Shown in pieces: positions 1 through 8,325 of a stretch of DNA of 64,000 nt (positions within the stretch are counted from its first letter, which is position 1; each line of letters starts with the position of its first letter). The DNA is taken from NCBI RefSeq assembly GCF_902726545.1, contig NZ_CACVAD010000004.1:62001-126000 (forward strand), read 5' to 3'. Below the pieces are notes generated by a model. The model saw only the letters and a program-made list of their open reading frames with translations, was not told where the DNA came from and did not search any database. The position numbers and the translations under genes were made by a program. This DNA comes from Yersinia artesiana. Its GTDB lineage: Bacteria > Pseudomonadota > Gammaproteobacteria > Enterobacterales > Enterobacteriaceae.

Positions 1-861
1 GCGCGCAACCTGCGCGAGTGCTTGTTGGTGCAGTTATCGCAATATGCCAAAGACACCCCCTATCTCGCTGAAGCACGCCTGATCATTAGCGAATATCTGG
101 ATTTGCTAGGCAACCATGATTTCCGCACGATGATTCGTTTAAGTCGGCTAAAAGAAGATACACTTAAAGAAGCCATTGCCCTGATTCAGTCACTGGACCC
201 GCGCCCTGGTCAGTCTATCAATACCGGGGAATCTGAGTATGTGATTCCAGATGTTCTGGTACGTAAAGATAAAGGGCACTGGACGGTCGAGCTTAATGCC
301 GATAGCATTCCACGCCTGAAAATCAACCAGCAATATGCCGCCATGGGTAGCACTACCCGCAATGACAGTGACGGGCAGTTTATCCGTAGCAATTTGCAAG
401 AAGCAAAGTGGTTGATTAAAAGCCTTGAGAGCCGTAATGAAACGCTATTGAAAGTGGCGCGGTGCATTGTAGAGCAGCAGGTGGCTTTTTTTGAGAATGG
501 GCCAGAATTTATGAAACCCATGGTGCTGGCAGACATTGCTCAAGCCGTGGATATGCATGAATCGACAATTTCTCGTGTGACCACGCAGAAGTTCCTGCAC
601 AGTCCTCGAGGAATTTTCGAACTAAAATATTTCTTCTCCAGCCACGTCAATACCGATAGCGGAGGCGAAGCTTCTTCTACTGCTATCCGTGCACTGGTGA
701 AAAAATTGGTTGCGGCAGAAAACCCTGCCAAACCGCTGAGCGACAGCAAGCTGACCACTCTATTATGTGAACAAGGCATTATGGTGGCACGGCGTACCGT
801 CGCGAAGTATCGAGAGTCGTTATCCATCCCGCCGTCAAATCAGCGTAAACAGTTGGTTTGA
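1..861 (+). CDS. rpoN: RNA polymerase sigma-54 factor RpoN, 3'-terminal part (5' end outside window)
   Basis: The reading frame is open from base 1 and ends at TGA 859-861, so 286 C-terminal residues are visible and the gene is cut by the window edge. Sigma-54 directs core RNA polymerase to -24/-12 promoters and needs an AAA+ activator to open them. The visible part covers the core-binding region, the HTH segment ([18 protein letters not shown]) and the RpoN box [10 protein letters not shown] (visible residues 263-272), which reads the -24 element. It ends 23 bases before hpf, as in the enterobacterial rpoN-hpf-ptsN-rapZ-npr operon. Identification is secure; only the N-terminal regions cannot be assessed. 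Confidence 0.97.
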   Translation, partial: ARNLRECLLVQLSQYAKDTPYLAEARLIISEYLDLLGNHDFRTMIRLSRLKEDTLKEAIALIQSLDPRPGQSINTGESEYVIPDVLVRKDKGHWTVELNADSIPRLKINQQYAAMGSTTRNDSDGQFIRSNLQEAKWLIKSLESRNETLLKVARCIVEQQVAFFENGPEFMKPMVLADIAQAVDMHESTISRVTTQKFLHSPRGIFELKYFFSSHVNTDSGGEASSTAIRALVKKLVAAENPAKPLSDSKLTTLLCEQGIMVARRTVAKYRESLSIPPSNQRKQLV

Positions 862-884
862 CCTGAACTGAGAAGGAAGACACT

Positions 885-1172
885 ATGCAACTCAATATTA
901 CCGGACATCATGTCGAAATAACCGAAGCATTACGCGAGTTTGTTACCACTAAATTTGCCAAACTTGAGCAATATTTTGATCGCATTAACCAAGTGTATGT
1001 GGTTTTAAGTGTCGAAAAAGTAAAACAAATTGCAGAAGCCACGGTACATGTGAATGGAGGCGAGTTGCACGCAAGCTCAGAGCAGGAAGATATGTACGCC
1101 GCAATTGATATTTTGGTTGATAAACTGGCCCGCCAGTTGAACAAACACAAAGATAAATTGAAACAACATTAG
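885..1172 (+). CDS. hpf: Ribosome hibernation-promoting factor HPF (short form)
   Basis: A 95-residue protein, the length of E. coli HPF, starting at ATG 885 behind a GAGAAGGAAG ribosome-binding stretch. Short HPF binds the 30S decoding region in stationary phase and, with RMF, helps form inactive 100S dimers. The N-terminus (MQLNITGHHVEITEALREFV) and the acidic middle (SSEQEDMYAAIDILVDKL) followed by a basic tail are typical of the S30AE family. There is no long C-terminal dimerisation domain. It follows rpoN directly, and an ERIC element and a large hairpin separate it from ptsN. Confidence 0.96.
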   Translation: MQLNITGHHVEITEALREFVTTKFAKLEQYFDRINQVYVVLSVEKVKQIAEATVHVNGGELHASSEQEDMYAAIDILVDKLARQLNKHKDKLKQH

Positions 1173-1189
1173 GAGCCTTGTTGCTGTTA

Positions 1190-1314
1190 TATACCCTAGA
1201 TAATTCGAGTTGCATGAAGGCGGCAACTGAGCGAATCCTCAGGAGCTTACACCAGTAAGTGACTGAGGTGAACGAGGGCAGTCAACGCACATGCGGCTTG
1301 AAGTATGACGGGTA
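1190..1314 (+). repeat. ERIC element 1, between hpf and ptsN
   Basis: A 125-base enterobacterial repetitive intergenic consensus copy, opening with TATACCC.AGATAATTCGAG and closing with CTTGAAGTATGACGGGTA. The centre carries the usual imperfect palindrome around GGAGCTTACACCAGTAAGTGACT. It lies wholly between two co-directional operon genes, so it is transcribed and can fold in the mRNA. Work on Yersinia ERICs links such copies to mRNA processing; for this copy that is inference. Confidence 0.9.
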
Positions 1315-1343
1315 GACAGCAAAGGTTCTACACTCGCTACACA

Positions 1344-1379
1344 ACCTGATGCCAGCAGAATATTCCGCTGGCATCAGGT
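1344..1379 (+). other. Large perfect hairpin upstream of ptsN
   Basis: ACCTGATGCCAGC (1344-1356) is an exact inverted repeat of GCTGGCATCAGGT (1367-1379): a 13-bp stem with a 10-base loop. The bases after it (GTAAAACAGCG) are not T-rich, so it is not a standard rho-independent terminator. It lies 28 bases before the ptsN start. A role in mRNA processing or stability is inferred. Confidence 0.6.
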
Positions 1380-1407
1380 GTAAAACAGCGCTTAAGTGAA
1401 AGATGAA

Positions 1408-1890
1408 ATGATCAACGATCCAGCATTGCAATTAAGCTCGGTATTAAATATCGAGTGCACCAAAAGCTCCGTACATTGCTCAAGTAAAAAACGGGCTTTG
1501 GAAATTATCAGCGAGTTAGCTGCCAAGCAGCTTAACCTGCCGTCACAGGTCGTTTTCGATGCTGTGTTAACCCGCGAACGCATGGGCAGTACCGGCATTG
1601 GTAGTGGCATCGCGATACCTCATGGCAAGCTGGAAGAAGATACACTGCGTGCTGTGGGTGTATTTATCCGCCTGGAACAACCTATTGCTTTCGATGCTAT
1701 TGATAACCAACCGGTTGATCTATTATTTGCCTTGTTGGTTCCAGCAGATCAATGTAAAACTCATTTACACACTTTGTCTTTAGTGGCCAAGCGATTAGCT
1801 GATAAAACAGTGTGCCGCCGTTTACGAATGGCGCAAAGTGATGACGAGCTTTATCAGATCATTACTGAATTACCGCCAGAAACAGCGTAA
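1408..1890 (+). CDS. ptsN: Nitrogen-PTS EIIA component PtsN (EIIA-Ntr)
   Basis: The final phospho-acceptor of the nitrogen-related PTS chain PtsP-NPr-PtsN. It has no sugar permease and acts through protein contacts, for example on potassium transport and sensor kinases. A PTS EIIA type-2 fold is evident, with the phosphorylated histidine at residue 72 in GIAIPHGKLEED. I chose ATG 1408 (160 aa, MINDPALQLSSVL...) because it aligns with the E. coli start; an in-frame GTG at 1396 would add four residues. It is flanked by an ERIC on each side, and its partner gene npr lies downstream. Confidence 0.95.
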   Translation: MINDPALQLSSVLNIECTKSSVHCSSKKRALEIISELAAKQLNLPSQVVFDAVLTRERMGSTGIGSGIAIPHGKLEEDTLRAVGVFIRLEQPIAFDAIDNQPVDLLFALLVPADQCKTHLHTLSLVAKRLADKTVCRRLRMAQSDDELYQIITELPPETA

Positions 1891-1962
1891 TCAAGTCAGG
1901 CAAGTAACGTCTGTTTTATTTACTATGTCCGGTTCCTGTAGCCGGAATACAGGGTTCTAATA

Positions 1963-2154
1963 TATAGCCCAATAGATTTCAAGATTCAGGAAGGCGGCAA
2001 AGGAGAGAACCCCGATAAGCTTACACAGGTAAGTGATTCGGGTGATAAATCTGCCCGGAGCAGATTTAAACGCTGCTCGCAGAGGCGAGGTCCATGGACG
2101 GGCCGAGTAGCGAAAGCAGCCAACGCGCCTGTAGCTTGAAAGATGACGGGTCTA
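1963..2154 (+). repeat. ERIC element 2 with internal insertion, between ptsN and rapZ
   Basis: About 192 bases. The outer arms match ERIC (start near TATAGCCCAATAGATTTC, end near CTTGAAAGATGACGGGTC, central AGCTTACACAGGTAAGTGAT). Roughly 65-70 extra bases follow GATTCGGGTGA, at about 2047-2110, containing AGATTTAAACGCTGCTCGC and GGTCCATGGACGGGCC. ERICs with an internal insertion are known in Yersinia. It ends 16 bases before the rapZ start. Confidence 0.85.
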
Positions 2155-2170
2155 AAGGGGAGTCACTCAC

Positions 2171-3022
2171 ATGGTGCTGATGATTGTCAGCGGCCGTTCC
2201 GGTTCAGGGAAGTCTGTTGCTTTGCGCGCATTGGAAGATATGGGCTTTTATTGCGTCGATAACTTGCCCGTGGTTCTGCTGCCGCAATTGGCAAGTACAC
2301 TTGCCGATAGGAATATCTCCGCCGCAGTCAGTATAGATGTGCGCAATATGCCTGAGTCTCCTGAGGTATTTGAACATGCCATGACTCAACTGCCAGACAG
2401 CTTTTCACCACAATTGCTGTTTTTGGATGCAGACCGTAATACCCTGATTCGTCGTTACAGTGATACCCGTCGACTGCATCCGCTATCGACTAAAAATTTG
2501 TCATTAGAAAGTGCTATCGATGAAGAGAGCGACCTGCTGGAGCCTTTGCGCTCACGGGCTGACTTGATTATTGATACCTCTGAAATGTCAGTGCATGAAC
2601 TGGCTGAGATGCTCCGTACCCGCCTGCTGGGTAAACGTGAGCGCGAGTTGACCATGGTGTTTGAGTCCTTCGGCTTTAAACACGGCATCCCTATTGATGC
2701 AGATTATGTCTTCGACGTGCGCTTCCTGCCAAACCCGCATTGGGACCCTAAATTACGTCCAATGACAGGCCTGGATAAGCCGGTGATCTCCTTCCTTGAT
2801 CGCCATACTGAAGTGCATAACTTTATTTATCAGACCCGCAGTTATCTGGAACTGTGGTTGCCGATGCTGGAAACCAATAACCGTAGTTATCTGACAGTAG
2901 CTATTGGGTGTACCGGCGGAAAGCACCGCTCAGTCTATGTTGCTGAACAATTGGCCGATTATTTCCGCGCCCGCGGTAAAAATGTCCAATCACGTCATCG
3001 TACTCTGGAAAAGCGTAAATAA
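2171..3022 (+). CDS. rapZ: RNase adapter protein RapZ
   Basis: A 283-residue nucleotide-binding protein (E. coli 284). It binds the small RNAs GlmY and GlmZ and presents GlmZ to RNase E, so controlling glmS and amino-sugar supply. The Walker A motif GRSGSGKS is at residues 8-15. The C-terminal domain carries the conserved [10 protein letters not shown] segment and a basic end ([10 protein letters not shown]) used for RNA binding. It starts at ATG 2171, and its TAA (3020-3022) is followed immediately by the npr ATG, so the two are probably translationally coupled. GlmY and GlmZ themselves are not in the window. Confidence 0.97.
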   Translation: MVLMIVSGRSGSGKSVALRALEDMGFYCVDNLPVVLLPQLASTLADRNISAAVSIDVRNMPESPEVFEHAMTQLPDSFSPQLLFLDADRNTLIRRYSDTRRLHPLSTKNLSLESAIDEESDLLEPLRSRADLIIDTSEMSVHELAEMLRTRLLGKRERELTMVFESFGFKHGIPIDADYVFDVRFLPNPHWDPKLRPMTGLDKPVISFLDRHTEVHNFIYQTRSYLELWLPMLETNNRSYLTVAIGCTGGKHRSVYVAEQLADYFRARGKNVQSRHRTLEKRK

Positions 3023-3295
3023 ATGACCGTCAAACAAACCGTTGAGATCAAAAACAAGTTGGGAATGCACGCCAGACCCGCAATGAAATTGTTCGAGCTG
3101 GTTCAGAGTTTTGATGCAGAAGTGATGTTACGTAATGACAGTGGTACTGAAGCCGAAGCCAGTAGTGTGATTGCACTGCTGATGCTTGATTCTGCCAAAG
3201 GCCGCCAGATTGAGGTTGAAGCTACCGGGCCAGATGAGATTCAGGCTCTGGCGGCGGTGATTGAACTATTCAATTCGGGGTTTGATGAGGATTAA
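3023..3295 (+). CDS. npr: Phosphocarrier protein NPr (nitrogen PTS HPr)
   Basis: A 90-residue HPr-family protein that passes phosphate from PtsP to PtsN. The active histidine is His16 in [10 protein letters not shown], and the HPr fold is complete through the final helix ([19 protein letters not shown]). The start codon abuts the rapZ stop. It is the last gene of the rpoN operon; about 860 bases of repeat-rich sequence without a supported gene follow before pyrL. It may also be called ptsO. Confidence 0.95.
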   Translation: MTVKQTVEIKNKLGMHARPAMKLFELVQSFDAEVMLRNDSGTEAEASSVIALLMLDSAKGRQIEVEATGPDEIQALAAVIELFNSGFDED

Positions 3296-3308
3296 GTTTT
3301 TATTTTTG

Positions 3309-3969
3309 CGGTTCAGTTGATATTCAATTAGATGATCCGGTTCGGTTGTTAGAATTTCATTGCCAGCAAACGATCAGATTTCGGTTGATATTCGATTTAT
3401 TCTCAATGCTGGCTGCGTTGCCTCAACCGAGCAGGAGGGCAAGCCGGCCCTCCTGCACCTGCGGCTTGCGCGAAATATTACTGCTTTCGCAGTCCCCTCC
3501 AGCAGTCGTTGGCCTTATCGAGCCAGCGCGAGTCGCTTCCTGCTCCAGCGCGCTTTTCGCCGCCGTCCATGGCGGCTCACTCGGGCCATCGTCTTTGTCG
3601 GTAATATTCCTGATTGCGCTCAACATCAAAACCATGATTTTTAGGTTTTGAAGTTTAAAAGCACATTTGAGCCGCCGAGTGAAGAATGGAGCAAGGGAAA
3701 TCCGCCATGGACGGCGGATTTAGGCGTCACGCGGAGGGACCCGCGTAAAGCCGTCCCGCCAGCGAAAAGATGAGTCGAGGGAACCCACGCAGTGGGCAAG
3801 CGATACGTGCGAAAGCGCGGGATTGCATAAGGGGCCACGCTTATGGCCCCTTTGCCGGTTGGTTCGTCGGAGGTTAGGAAAGCTGTGAAGTTTTAACAAC
3901 CGAATTAATCATAACAACCGAAAGAGGATCCAATACGTGAACAACCGAATTAATCATATCAACCGAAAG
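3309..3969. repeat. Composite repeat region bounded by GGTTCGGTTGATAT-like motifs; no supported gene
   Basis: The left side carries three direct copies of a GGTTCGGTTGATAT-like motif (near 3310-3324, 3339-3351 and 3379-3392). The right side carries the inverted form AACAACCGAA several times (3895-3969). The end motifs GATCCGGTTCGGTTGTTA and TAACAACCGAAAGAGGATC are inverted relatives. Inside is GC-rich sequence with a perfect 16-bp inverted repeat CCGCCGTCCATGGCGG (3560-3575 versus 3702-3717) and a second pair GGCGGCTCA (3571-3579) / TGAGCCGCC (3668-3676). Short open frames on both strands resemble no family I know and lack convincing ribosome-binding sites. It looks like a non-coding mobile or structural element; identity unknown. 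Confidence 0.55.
3895..3969. repeat. Direct repeat, two 30-base copies 45 bases apart
   Basis: Copies at 3895-3924 and 3940-3969 differ at one position, by my reading. Each begins AACAACCGAATTAATCATA and ends CAACCGAAAG, so each copy itself holds two AACAACCGAA-type motifs in the same orientation. It forms the right edge of the composite repeat region. Confidence 0.75.
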
Positions 3970-4105
3970 ATGACCCGCAGCGTTAACAACCAAACCAGTC
4001 ACTGAACAAATCACATCGAAACAAACATTACCCAACTTAAGATATTTGAAATCAAAATGTACTGAGTAATCGTTTGCTAATCATAAAAAATGCAGCTTTC
4101 CCCTC

Positions 4106-4133
4106 TTGCAGAGAAATCTCACGCGAGTATAAT
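4106..4133 (+). promoter_or_regulatory. Candidate sigma-70 promoter of pyrL-pyrBI
   Basis: TTGCAG (4106-4111) and a perfect TATAAT (4128-4133) are separated by 16 bases, 22 bases before the pyrL start. The short T-run-free start region leaves room for the UTP-sensitive leader that follows. Position and sequence support it; no start site has been measured here. Confidence 0.6.
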
Positions 4134-4155
4134 TCGCCACAATTTGCCGGGAGAA

Positions 4156-4287
4156 ATGATGAAAAGCCGCTTGAATTTTGCTAAACATCGTCGTTTTGTT
4201 GAAAATGACCCGATCGATGGTCGACAAAATAGACTGCTAGCAGGCAGCCAATTGCCATTCTTTCTCCCGTTGCTAAACCGATCCTGA
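4156..4287 (+). CDS. pyrL: pyrBI operon leader peptide PyrL
   Basis: A 43-residue leader read from ATG 4156 (or ATG 4159) behind a GGGAG ribosome-binding site at 4149-4153. Its stop (TGA 4285-4287) lies just before the attenuator stem. Codons near the end (LPFFLPLLNRS) come from a T/C-rich tract that, in E. coli, makes RNA polymerase pause when UTP is low, letting the ribosome catch up and block the terminator. The ending resembles the LPFFFPL part of E. coli PyrL; the rest of the peptide differs, as expected for a gene kept for translation rather than product. Confidence 0.75.
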   Translation: MMKSRLNFAKHRRFVENDPIDGRQNRLLAGSQLPFFLPLLNRS

Positions 4288-4315
4288 AAGGCCCCTCATT
4301 GAGGGGCTTTTTTTT
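4288..4315 (+). terminator. pyrBI attenuator terminator
   Basis: GCCCCTC (4291-4297) and GAGGGGC (4301-4307) form a tight stem with a three-base loop followed by eight T residues. It overlaps the position a ribosome finishing pyrL would occupy, the classic UTP-dependent attenuation arrangement. An ERIC element lies between it and pyrB. Confidence 0.9.
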
Positions 4316-4361
4316 GTCTGCCGATCGGCGCCAGATTAAGCATTATCACCAATTAAAAATA

Positions 4362-4485
4362 TATACCCTAAATAATTCGAGTTGCAGGAAGGCGGCAACT
4401 GAGCAAATCCCCAGGAGCTTACACAAGTAAGTGACTGGGGTGAGCGAAAGCAGCCAACGCACATGCAGCTTGAAGTATGACGGGT
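4362..4485 (+). repeat. ERIC element 3, between attenuator and pyrB
   Basis: A near-consensus copy of about 124 bases, from TATACCCTAAATAATTCGAG to CTTGAAGTATGACGGGT, with the central GGAGCTTACACAAGTAAGTGACT. It ends 17 bases before the pyrB ATG, so it forms most of the pyrB 5' untranslated region beyond the attenuator. Confidence 0.92.
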
Positions 4486-4502
4486 CATCGAGGAGAGCGA
4501 AA

Positions 4503-5438
4503 ATGGCCAATCCGTTGTATCACAAACACATCATCTCAATTAACGACTTATGTCGCGAGGAACTGGAACTGGTACTGCGCACCGCCGCCAGTTTGAAAAG
4601 CCATCCGCAACCCGAGCTGTTAAAACACAAAGTGATCGCCAGTTGCTTTTTCGAAGCCTCAACCCGCACCCGTTTGTCGTTTGAAACCTCAATTCATCGC
4701 CTTGGGGCATCCGTTGTCGGTTTTTCTGATAGCAGCAACACCTCACTGGGTAAGAAAGGTGAGACGCTGGCTGATACCGTGTCAGTCATCAGCACCTATG
4801 TCGATGCCATTGTCATGCGCCATCCACAAGAAGGGGCAGCACGCCTTGCCACCCAGTTCTCCGGCAATGTGCCGGTGGTCAATGCCGGTGATGGTGCCAA
4901 CCAGCACCCAACTCAAACACTGCTCGATTTATTCACCATTCAGGAAACCCAGGGCCGACTGGATAAGATTAATATCGCCATGGTCGGTGACCTAAAATAT
5001 GGCCGCACCGTGCATTCACTGACGCAAGCGCTGGCGAAATTTGACGGCAATCGCTTCTTCTTTATCGCCCCAGATGCATTAGCGATGCCAGCTTATATTC
5101 TTGAAATGCTGGAAGAAAAAGGCATCGAATACAGCCTGCACGAAAGTATTGAAGAAGTGGTGCCAGAGCTGGATATTCTCTATATGACCCGCGTGCAAAA
5201 AGAACGCCTTGACCCATCAGAATATGCCAACGTCAAAGCACAGTTTGTCCTGCGCGCGGCTGATTTAAATGGCGCACAAGATAATCTCAAAGTGCTGCAC
5301 CCGCTGCCGCGTATTGATGAAATCACCACTGATGTTGATAAAACTCCTTACGCTTACTATTTCCAACAAGCAGGTAACGGGATTTTTGCACGTCAGGCGC
5401 TGCTGGCATTGGTATTAAACGCAGAATTGGCTCTTTAA
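4503..5438 (+). CDS. pyrB: Aspartate carbamoyltransferase catalytic subunit PyrB
   Basis: A 311-residue catalytic chain of ATCase, joining carbamoyl phosphate to L-aspartate to give N-carbamoyl-L-aspartate, the committed step of pyrimidine synthesis. The carbamoyl-phosphate loop STRT is at residues 53-56. HPTQTLLDL and the aspartate-loop region ([19 protein letters not shown]) are intact. ATG 4503 follows a GGAGAGCG ribosome-binding site and gives the E. coli-like start [15 protein letters not shown]. Longer upstream frames are only the ERIC read through. It pairs with pyrI 10 bases downstream. Confidence 0.98.
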   Translation: MANPLYHKHIISINDLCREELELVLRTAASLKSHPQPELLKHKVIASCFFEASTRTRLSFETSIHRLGASVVGFSDSSNTSLGKKGETLADTVSVISTYVDAIVMRHPQEGAARLATQFSGNVPVVNAGDGANQHPTQTLLDLFTIQETQGRLDKINIAMVGDLKYGRTVHSLTQALAKFDGNRFFFIAPDALAMPAYILEMLEEKGIEYSLHESIEEVVPELDILYMTRVQKERLDPSEYANVKAQFVLRAADLNGAQDNLKVLHPLPRIDEITTDVDKTPYAYYFQQAGNGIFARQALLALVLNAELAL

Positions 5439-5448
5439 GGGATTGAAT

Positions 5449-5913
5449 ATGACTCAGGATTACAAACTACAGGTCGAAGCGATTAAATGCGGCACCGTGA
5501 TTGACCATATTCCGGCACAAATCGGGTTCAAATTATTGTCGCTGTTCAAACTGACCGCGACCGACCAACGCATCACCATCGGGTTGAATTTACCGTCGAA
5601 ACGATCAGGCCGTAAAGATTTGATTAAAATAGAAAATACCTTCCTGACAGAGCAACAAGCCAATCAATTAGCCATGTATGCCCCCGATGCCACGGTCAAC
5701 CGCATCGACAATTATGAAGTGGTGAAAAAGCTGACACTCAGTTTGCCAGATCATATCGACGGCGTCCTCACCTGCCCTAATAGCAACTGTATCAGCCATA
5801 ATGAACCGGTCGATTCCAGCTTCAAAGTGAAGGCCAAACAAGGTGAGATCCACCTTAAATGCAAATATTGCGAGAAAGAGTTCGACCATCAGGTCGTGCT
5901 ACAAGCGGATTAA
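5449..5913 (+). CDS. pyrI: Aspartate carbamoyltransferase regulatory subunit PyrI
   Basis: A 154-residue regulatory chain that binds CTP, UTP and ATP allosterically and holds the ATCase holoenzyme together. The zinc site is visible as two cysteine pairs, CPNSNC and CKYC, in the C-terminal domain that contacts PyrB. The start is ATG 5449 ([19 protein letters not shown]), 10 bases past the pyrB stop. Expression should follow pyrB and the upstream attenuator. Confidence 0.97.
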   Translation: MTQDYKLQVEAIKCGTVIDHIPAQIGFKLLSLFKLTATDQRITIGLNLPSKRSGRKDLIKIENTFLTEQQANQLAMYAPDATVNRIDNYEVVKKLTLSLPDHIDGVLTCPNSNCISHNEPVDSSFKVKAKQGEIHLKCKYCEKEFDHQVVLQAD

Positions 5914-6079
5914 GAGTTACAAGCAGATTAAGTGTCGCAAGCAGGTTGATACCTACCCAGGCGAATATTGCTGCCTAAAAATATTTACAATAGTGGCAAT
6001 ATTCGCCGTCGCGGAGCATCGCAAACTTGATTTGCTGCGGTTGCTGTAATTCAAGCTGCCTTTATAATACATAAATAAT

Positions 6080-6202
6080 TATACCCTATAGATTTCATGG
6101 TGCAGGAAGGCGGCAAACGAGGAGTCCCGATGAGCTTACTCTGGTAAGTGATTCGGGTGACTGAGTGCAGCCAACACACCTGCAACGTGAAAGATGACGG
6201 GT
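6080..6202 (+). repeat. ERIC element 4, upstream of ridA
   Basis: About 123 bases from TATACCCTATAGATTTCATG to GTGAAAGATGACGGGT, with the central GAGCTTACTCTGGTAAGTGATTC palindrome. It is more diverged than element 3 but retains both ends. It lies in the 321-base pyrI-ridA interval, 32 bases before ridA. Confidence 0.88.
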
Positions 6203-6234
6203 TCCTTTCCGCATTACGTAAACCAGGAGTCTAC

Positions 6235-6621
6235 ATGTCCCGCACTATCAGCACTGAGCTTGCCCCTGCCGCCATCGGCCCTTATGTTCAGGGTGTCGAT
6301 TTGGGTAGCATGATCATCACTTCCGGCCAGATCCCAGTTGATCCGAAAACCGGCCTGGTGGCTGATGATATTTCAGCTCAGGCACGCCAATCACTGGAAA
6401 ATGTGAAAGCTATCGTTGAAGCGGCTGGCCTGAAAGTTGCCGATATCGTGAAAACCACGGTATTCGTGAAAGATCTGAACGATTTCAGTACCGTTAACGC
6501 CACTTACGAAGCTTTCTTCACTGAACACAATGCGCCATTCCCTGCCCGCTCTTGTGTCGAAGTTGCCCGTTTGCCAAAAGATGTAAAAATCGAAATCGAA
6601 GCTATCGCAGTACGTCGTTAA
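6235..6621 (+). CDS. ridA: 2-iminobutanoate/2-iminopropanoate deaminase RidA
   Basis: A 128-residue YjgF/YER057c/UK114-family enzyme. RidA hydrolyses reactive enamine/imine intermediates released by PLP enzymes such as threonine dehydratase, protecting other PLP enzymes. The family signature PARSCVEVARLPKDVKIEIEAIA is at the C-terminus, with its conserved arginine. ATG 6235 follows an AGGAG site and gives the E. coli-like MSRTISTELAPAAIGPY. It sits next to pyrBI as in E. coli and is followed by a good terminator. Confidence 0.96.
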   Translation: MSRTISTELAPAAIGPYVQGVDLGSMIITSGQIPVDPKTGLVADDISAQARQSLENVKAIVEAAGLKVADIVKTTVFVKDLNDFSTVNATYEAFFTEHNAPFPARSCVEVARLPKDVKIEIEAIAVRR

Positions 6622-6641
6622 TGCTGATGTGATTGCGTCTA

Positions 6642-6667
6642 CGGCTGGTGCCTACCGGCCGTTTTTT
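6642..6667 (+). terminator. Rho-independent terminator after ridA
   Basis: CGGCTGG and CCGGCCG pair over a short loop (6642-6661) and are followed by six T residues. It starts 21 bases past the ridA stop. Confidence 0.75.
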
Positions 6668-6888
6668 ATTATCCCGCCCCTATTTTCTCTCTGACTTTCT
6701 CAATGCGCTATTGCAGTTCATCATCTGCAAGACGGAGCAACATCCTGCTCAGTCATAAAGCATCCTGCTCAATCATTGCACCCAAATAGTGCTGAAATCG
6801 CGCTAACTTCCTCTATTTTGCCGGTTTTAAGAGCTGGCACAGTTTATGCGTGATCCCGAATACAGCCTGTTCTGTTAGCGAGGTGATA

Positions 6889-8325
6889 ATGCTGAACATC
6901 GACCTTTCCACACCACAATTTTTCGATGAAATGTTACTGGCTGAGGGGAAACATCGAGGCCATTACGACGCCTACTGGCAATGGTTGCAGCAGGCCGACC
7001 AACTGACAATTGCGCGTAAACGCGAAGAGGCGGCGCTGCTGTTTCACCGGGTGGGCATTACCTTTAATGTGTATGGTGACGATGATGGCGCAGAGCGGCT
7101 AATCCCATTTGACAGTGTGCCGCGCATTATTCCGGCCAGTGAATGGCAGATGCTCGACCGCGGTATTCGCCAGCGGGTTCAGGCATTAAATGCATTCCTG
7201 CATGATATTTATCACGAACAACATATTCTCAAAGCCGGGATTATTCCGGCCGAACAAGTGCTGGCTAATGACCAATATCAGCCCTGTATGCAAGGAGTGA
7301 ACCTGCACCGGGACACCTACGCACATATTATTGGCGTGGATATGGTGCGTAATAGCGATGGCCTTTATTACGTACTGGAAGATAACCTGCGCACCCCATC
7401 TGGCGTCTCTTATATGCTGGAAAACCGCAAAATGATGATGCGGCTCTATCCAGAGCTATTCGCCGAACAGCGCATTGCACCGGTGGAGCGCTACCCTTCC
7501 CACTTGTTGCAAACCCTGCGCGAAAGCACACCGGTTAATGACCCTACTGTGGTGGTATTAACCCCTGGGCGCTTTAACAGCGCTTACTTTGAGCACAGTT
7601 TTCTGGCTCAGCAGATGGGGGTCGAACTGGTCGAAAGTGCCGATCTGTTTGTCAAAGAAGGCGCGGTATTTATGCGCACCACCGCTGGCCCGTGCAAAAT
7701 TGATGTTATCTATCGCCGTGTTGACGATGCTTTCCTTGATCCATTGGCTTTCCGCCCTGACTCCATGCTGGGGATCCCCGGATTGCTGTCTGTCTATCGA
7801 GCCGGCGGGGTTGTATTAGCCAATGCTATTGGTACTGGTGTTGCAGATGATAAATCTATCTATCCGTATGTGCCGGAAATGATTCGATTTTACCTCTCTG
7901 AAGAACCTATTCTGGCGAACGTTCCGACCTGGCAATGCCGTCAACCAGCTGATCTCTCTTACGTTTTAGCCAATTTGGATCAGATGGTAGTGAAAGAAGT
8001 CCATGGGGCCGGGGGCTATGGCATGTTAATTGGCCCAGCAGCGACACAAGCTGAAATTGCGCAATTTCGCCAGTTACTGCTGGCGCGACCACAAAATTAT
8101 ATTGCGCAGGAAACCCTCGCCCTCTCCACCTGCCCCACCTTTGTGAACAATGGGTTAGCACCGCGGCACATTGATTTGCGCCCCTTTGCGCTGTCTGGAG
8201 CCGAGATCCGCTTAGTGCCCGGTGGGTTAACTCGCGTGGCTCTGGCACAAGGCTCGCTGGTGGTTAACTCCTCACAAGGCGGCGGAACCAAGGACACCTG
8301 GGTACTGGAGGATGATGCATGCTAA
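6889..8325 (+). CDS. Circularly permuted ATP-grasp type 2 family protein (Anbu operon)
   Basis: A 478-residue protein of the family formerly called DUF404/DUF407. These are predicted ATP-dependent carboxylate-amine ligases with the ATP-grasp fold circularly permuted. Segments such as GVDMVRNSDGLYYVLEDNLRTPSGVSY and VVKEVHGAGGYGMLIGP fit nucleotide- and metal-binding loops. ATG 6889 follows GAGGTGATA; a GTG at 6850 would add 13 residues with no better site. The stop overlaps the next start by seven bases, indicating coupling to the alpha-E gene. The substrate is unknown; peptide or peptide-tag synthesis has been proposed for this gene set on comparative grounds. Confidence 0.85.
   Translation: MLNIDLSTPQFFDEMLLAEGKHRGHYDAYWQWLQQADQLTIARKREEAALLFHRVGITFNVYGDDDGAERLIPFDSVPRIIPASEWQMLDRGIRQRVQALNAFLHDIYHEQHILKAGIIPAEQVLANDQYQPCMQGVNLHRDTYAHIIGVDMVRNSDGLYYVLEDNLRTPSGVSYMLENRKMMMRLYPELFAEQRIAPVERYPSHLLQTLRESTPVNDPTVVVLTPGRFNSAYFEHSFLAQQMGVELVESADLFVKEGAVFMRTTAGPCKIDVIYRRVDDAFLDPLAFRPDSMLGIPGLLSVYRAGGVVLANAIGTGVADDKSIYPYVPEMIRFYLSEEPILANVPTWQCRQPADLSYVLANLDQMVVKEVHGAGGYGMLIGPAATQAEIAQFRQLLLARPQNYIAQETLALSTCPTFVNNGLAPRHIDLRPFALSGAEIRLVPGGLTRVALAQGSLVVNSSQGGGTKDTWVLEDDAC

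Noticed and set aside
3346..3838. Overlapping open frames of 65-101 codons on both strands
   Set aside because: They overlap one another in several frames inside a GC-rich inverted-repeat core, lack ribosome-binding sites and resemble no family I know; GC-rich composition alone explains them.
4090..4155. Longer pyrL reading frame from ATG 4090
   Set aside because: This start lies upstream of the candidate promoter -10 element, so it could not be in the mRNA from that promoter; ATG 4156 has a ribosome-binding site.
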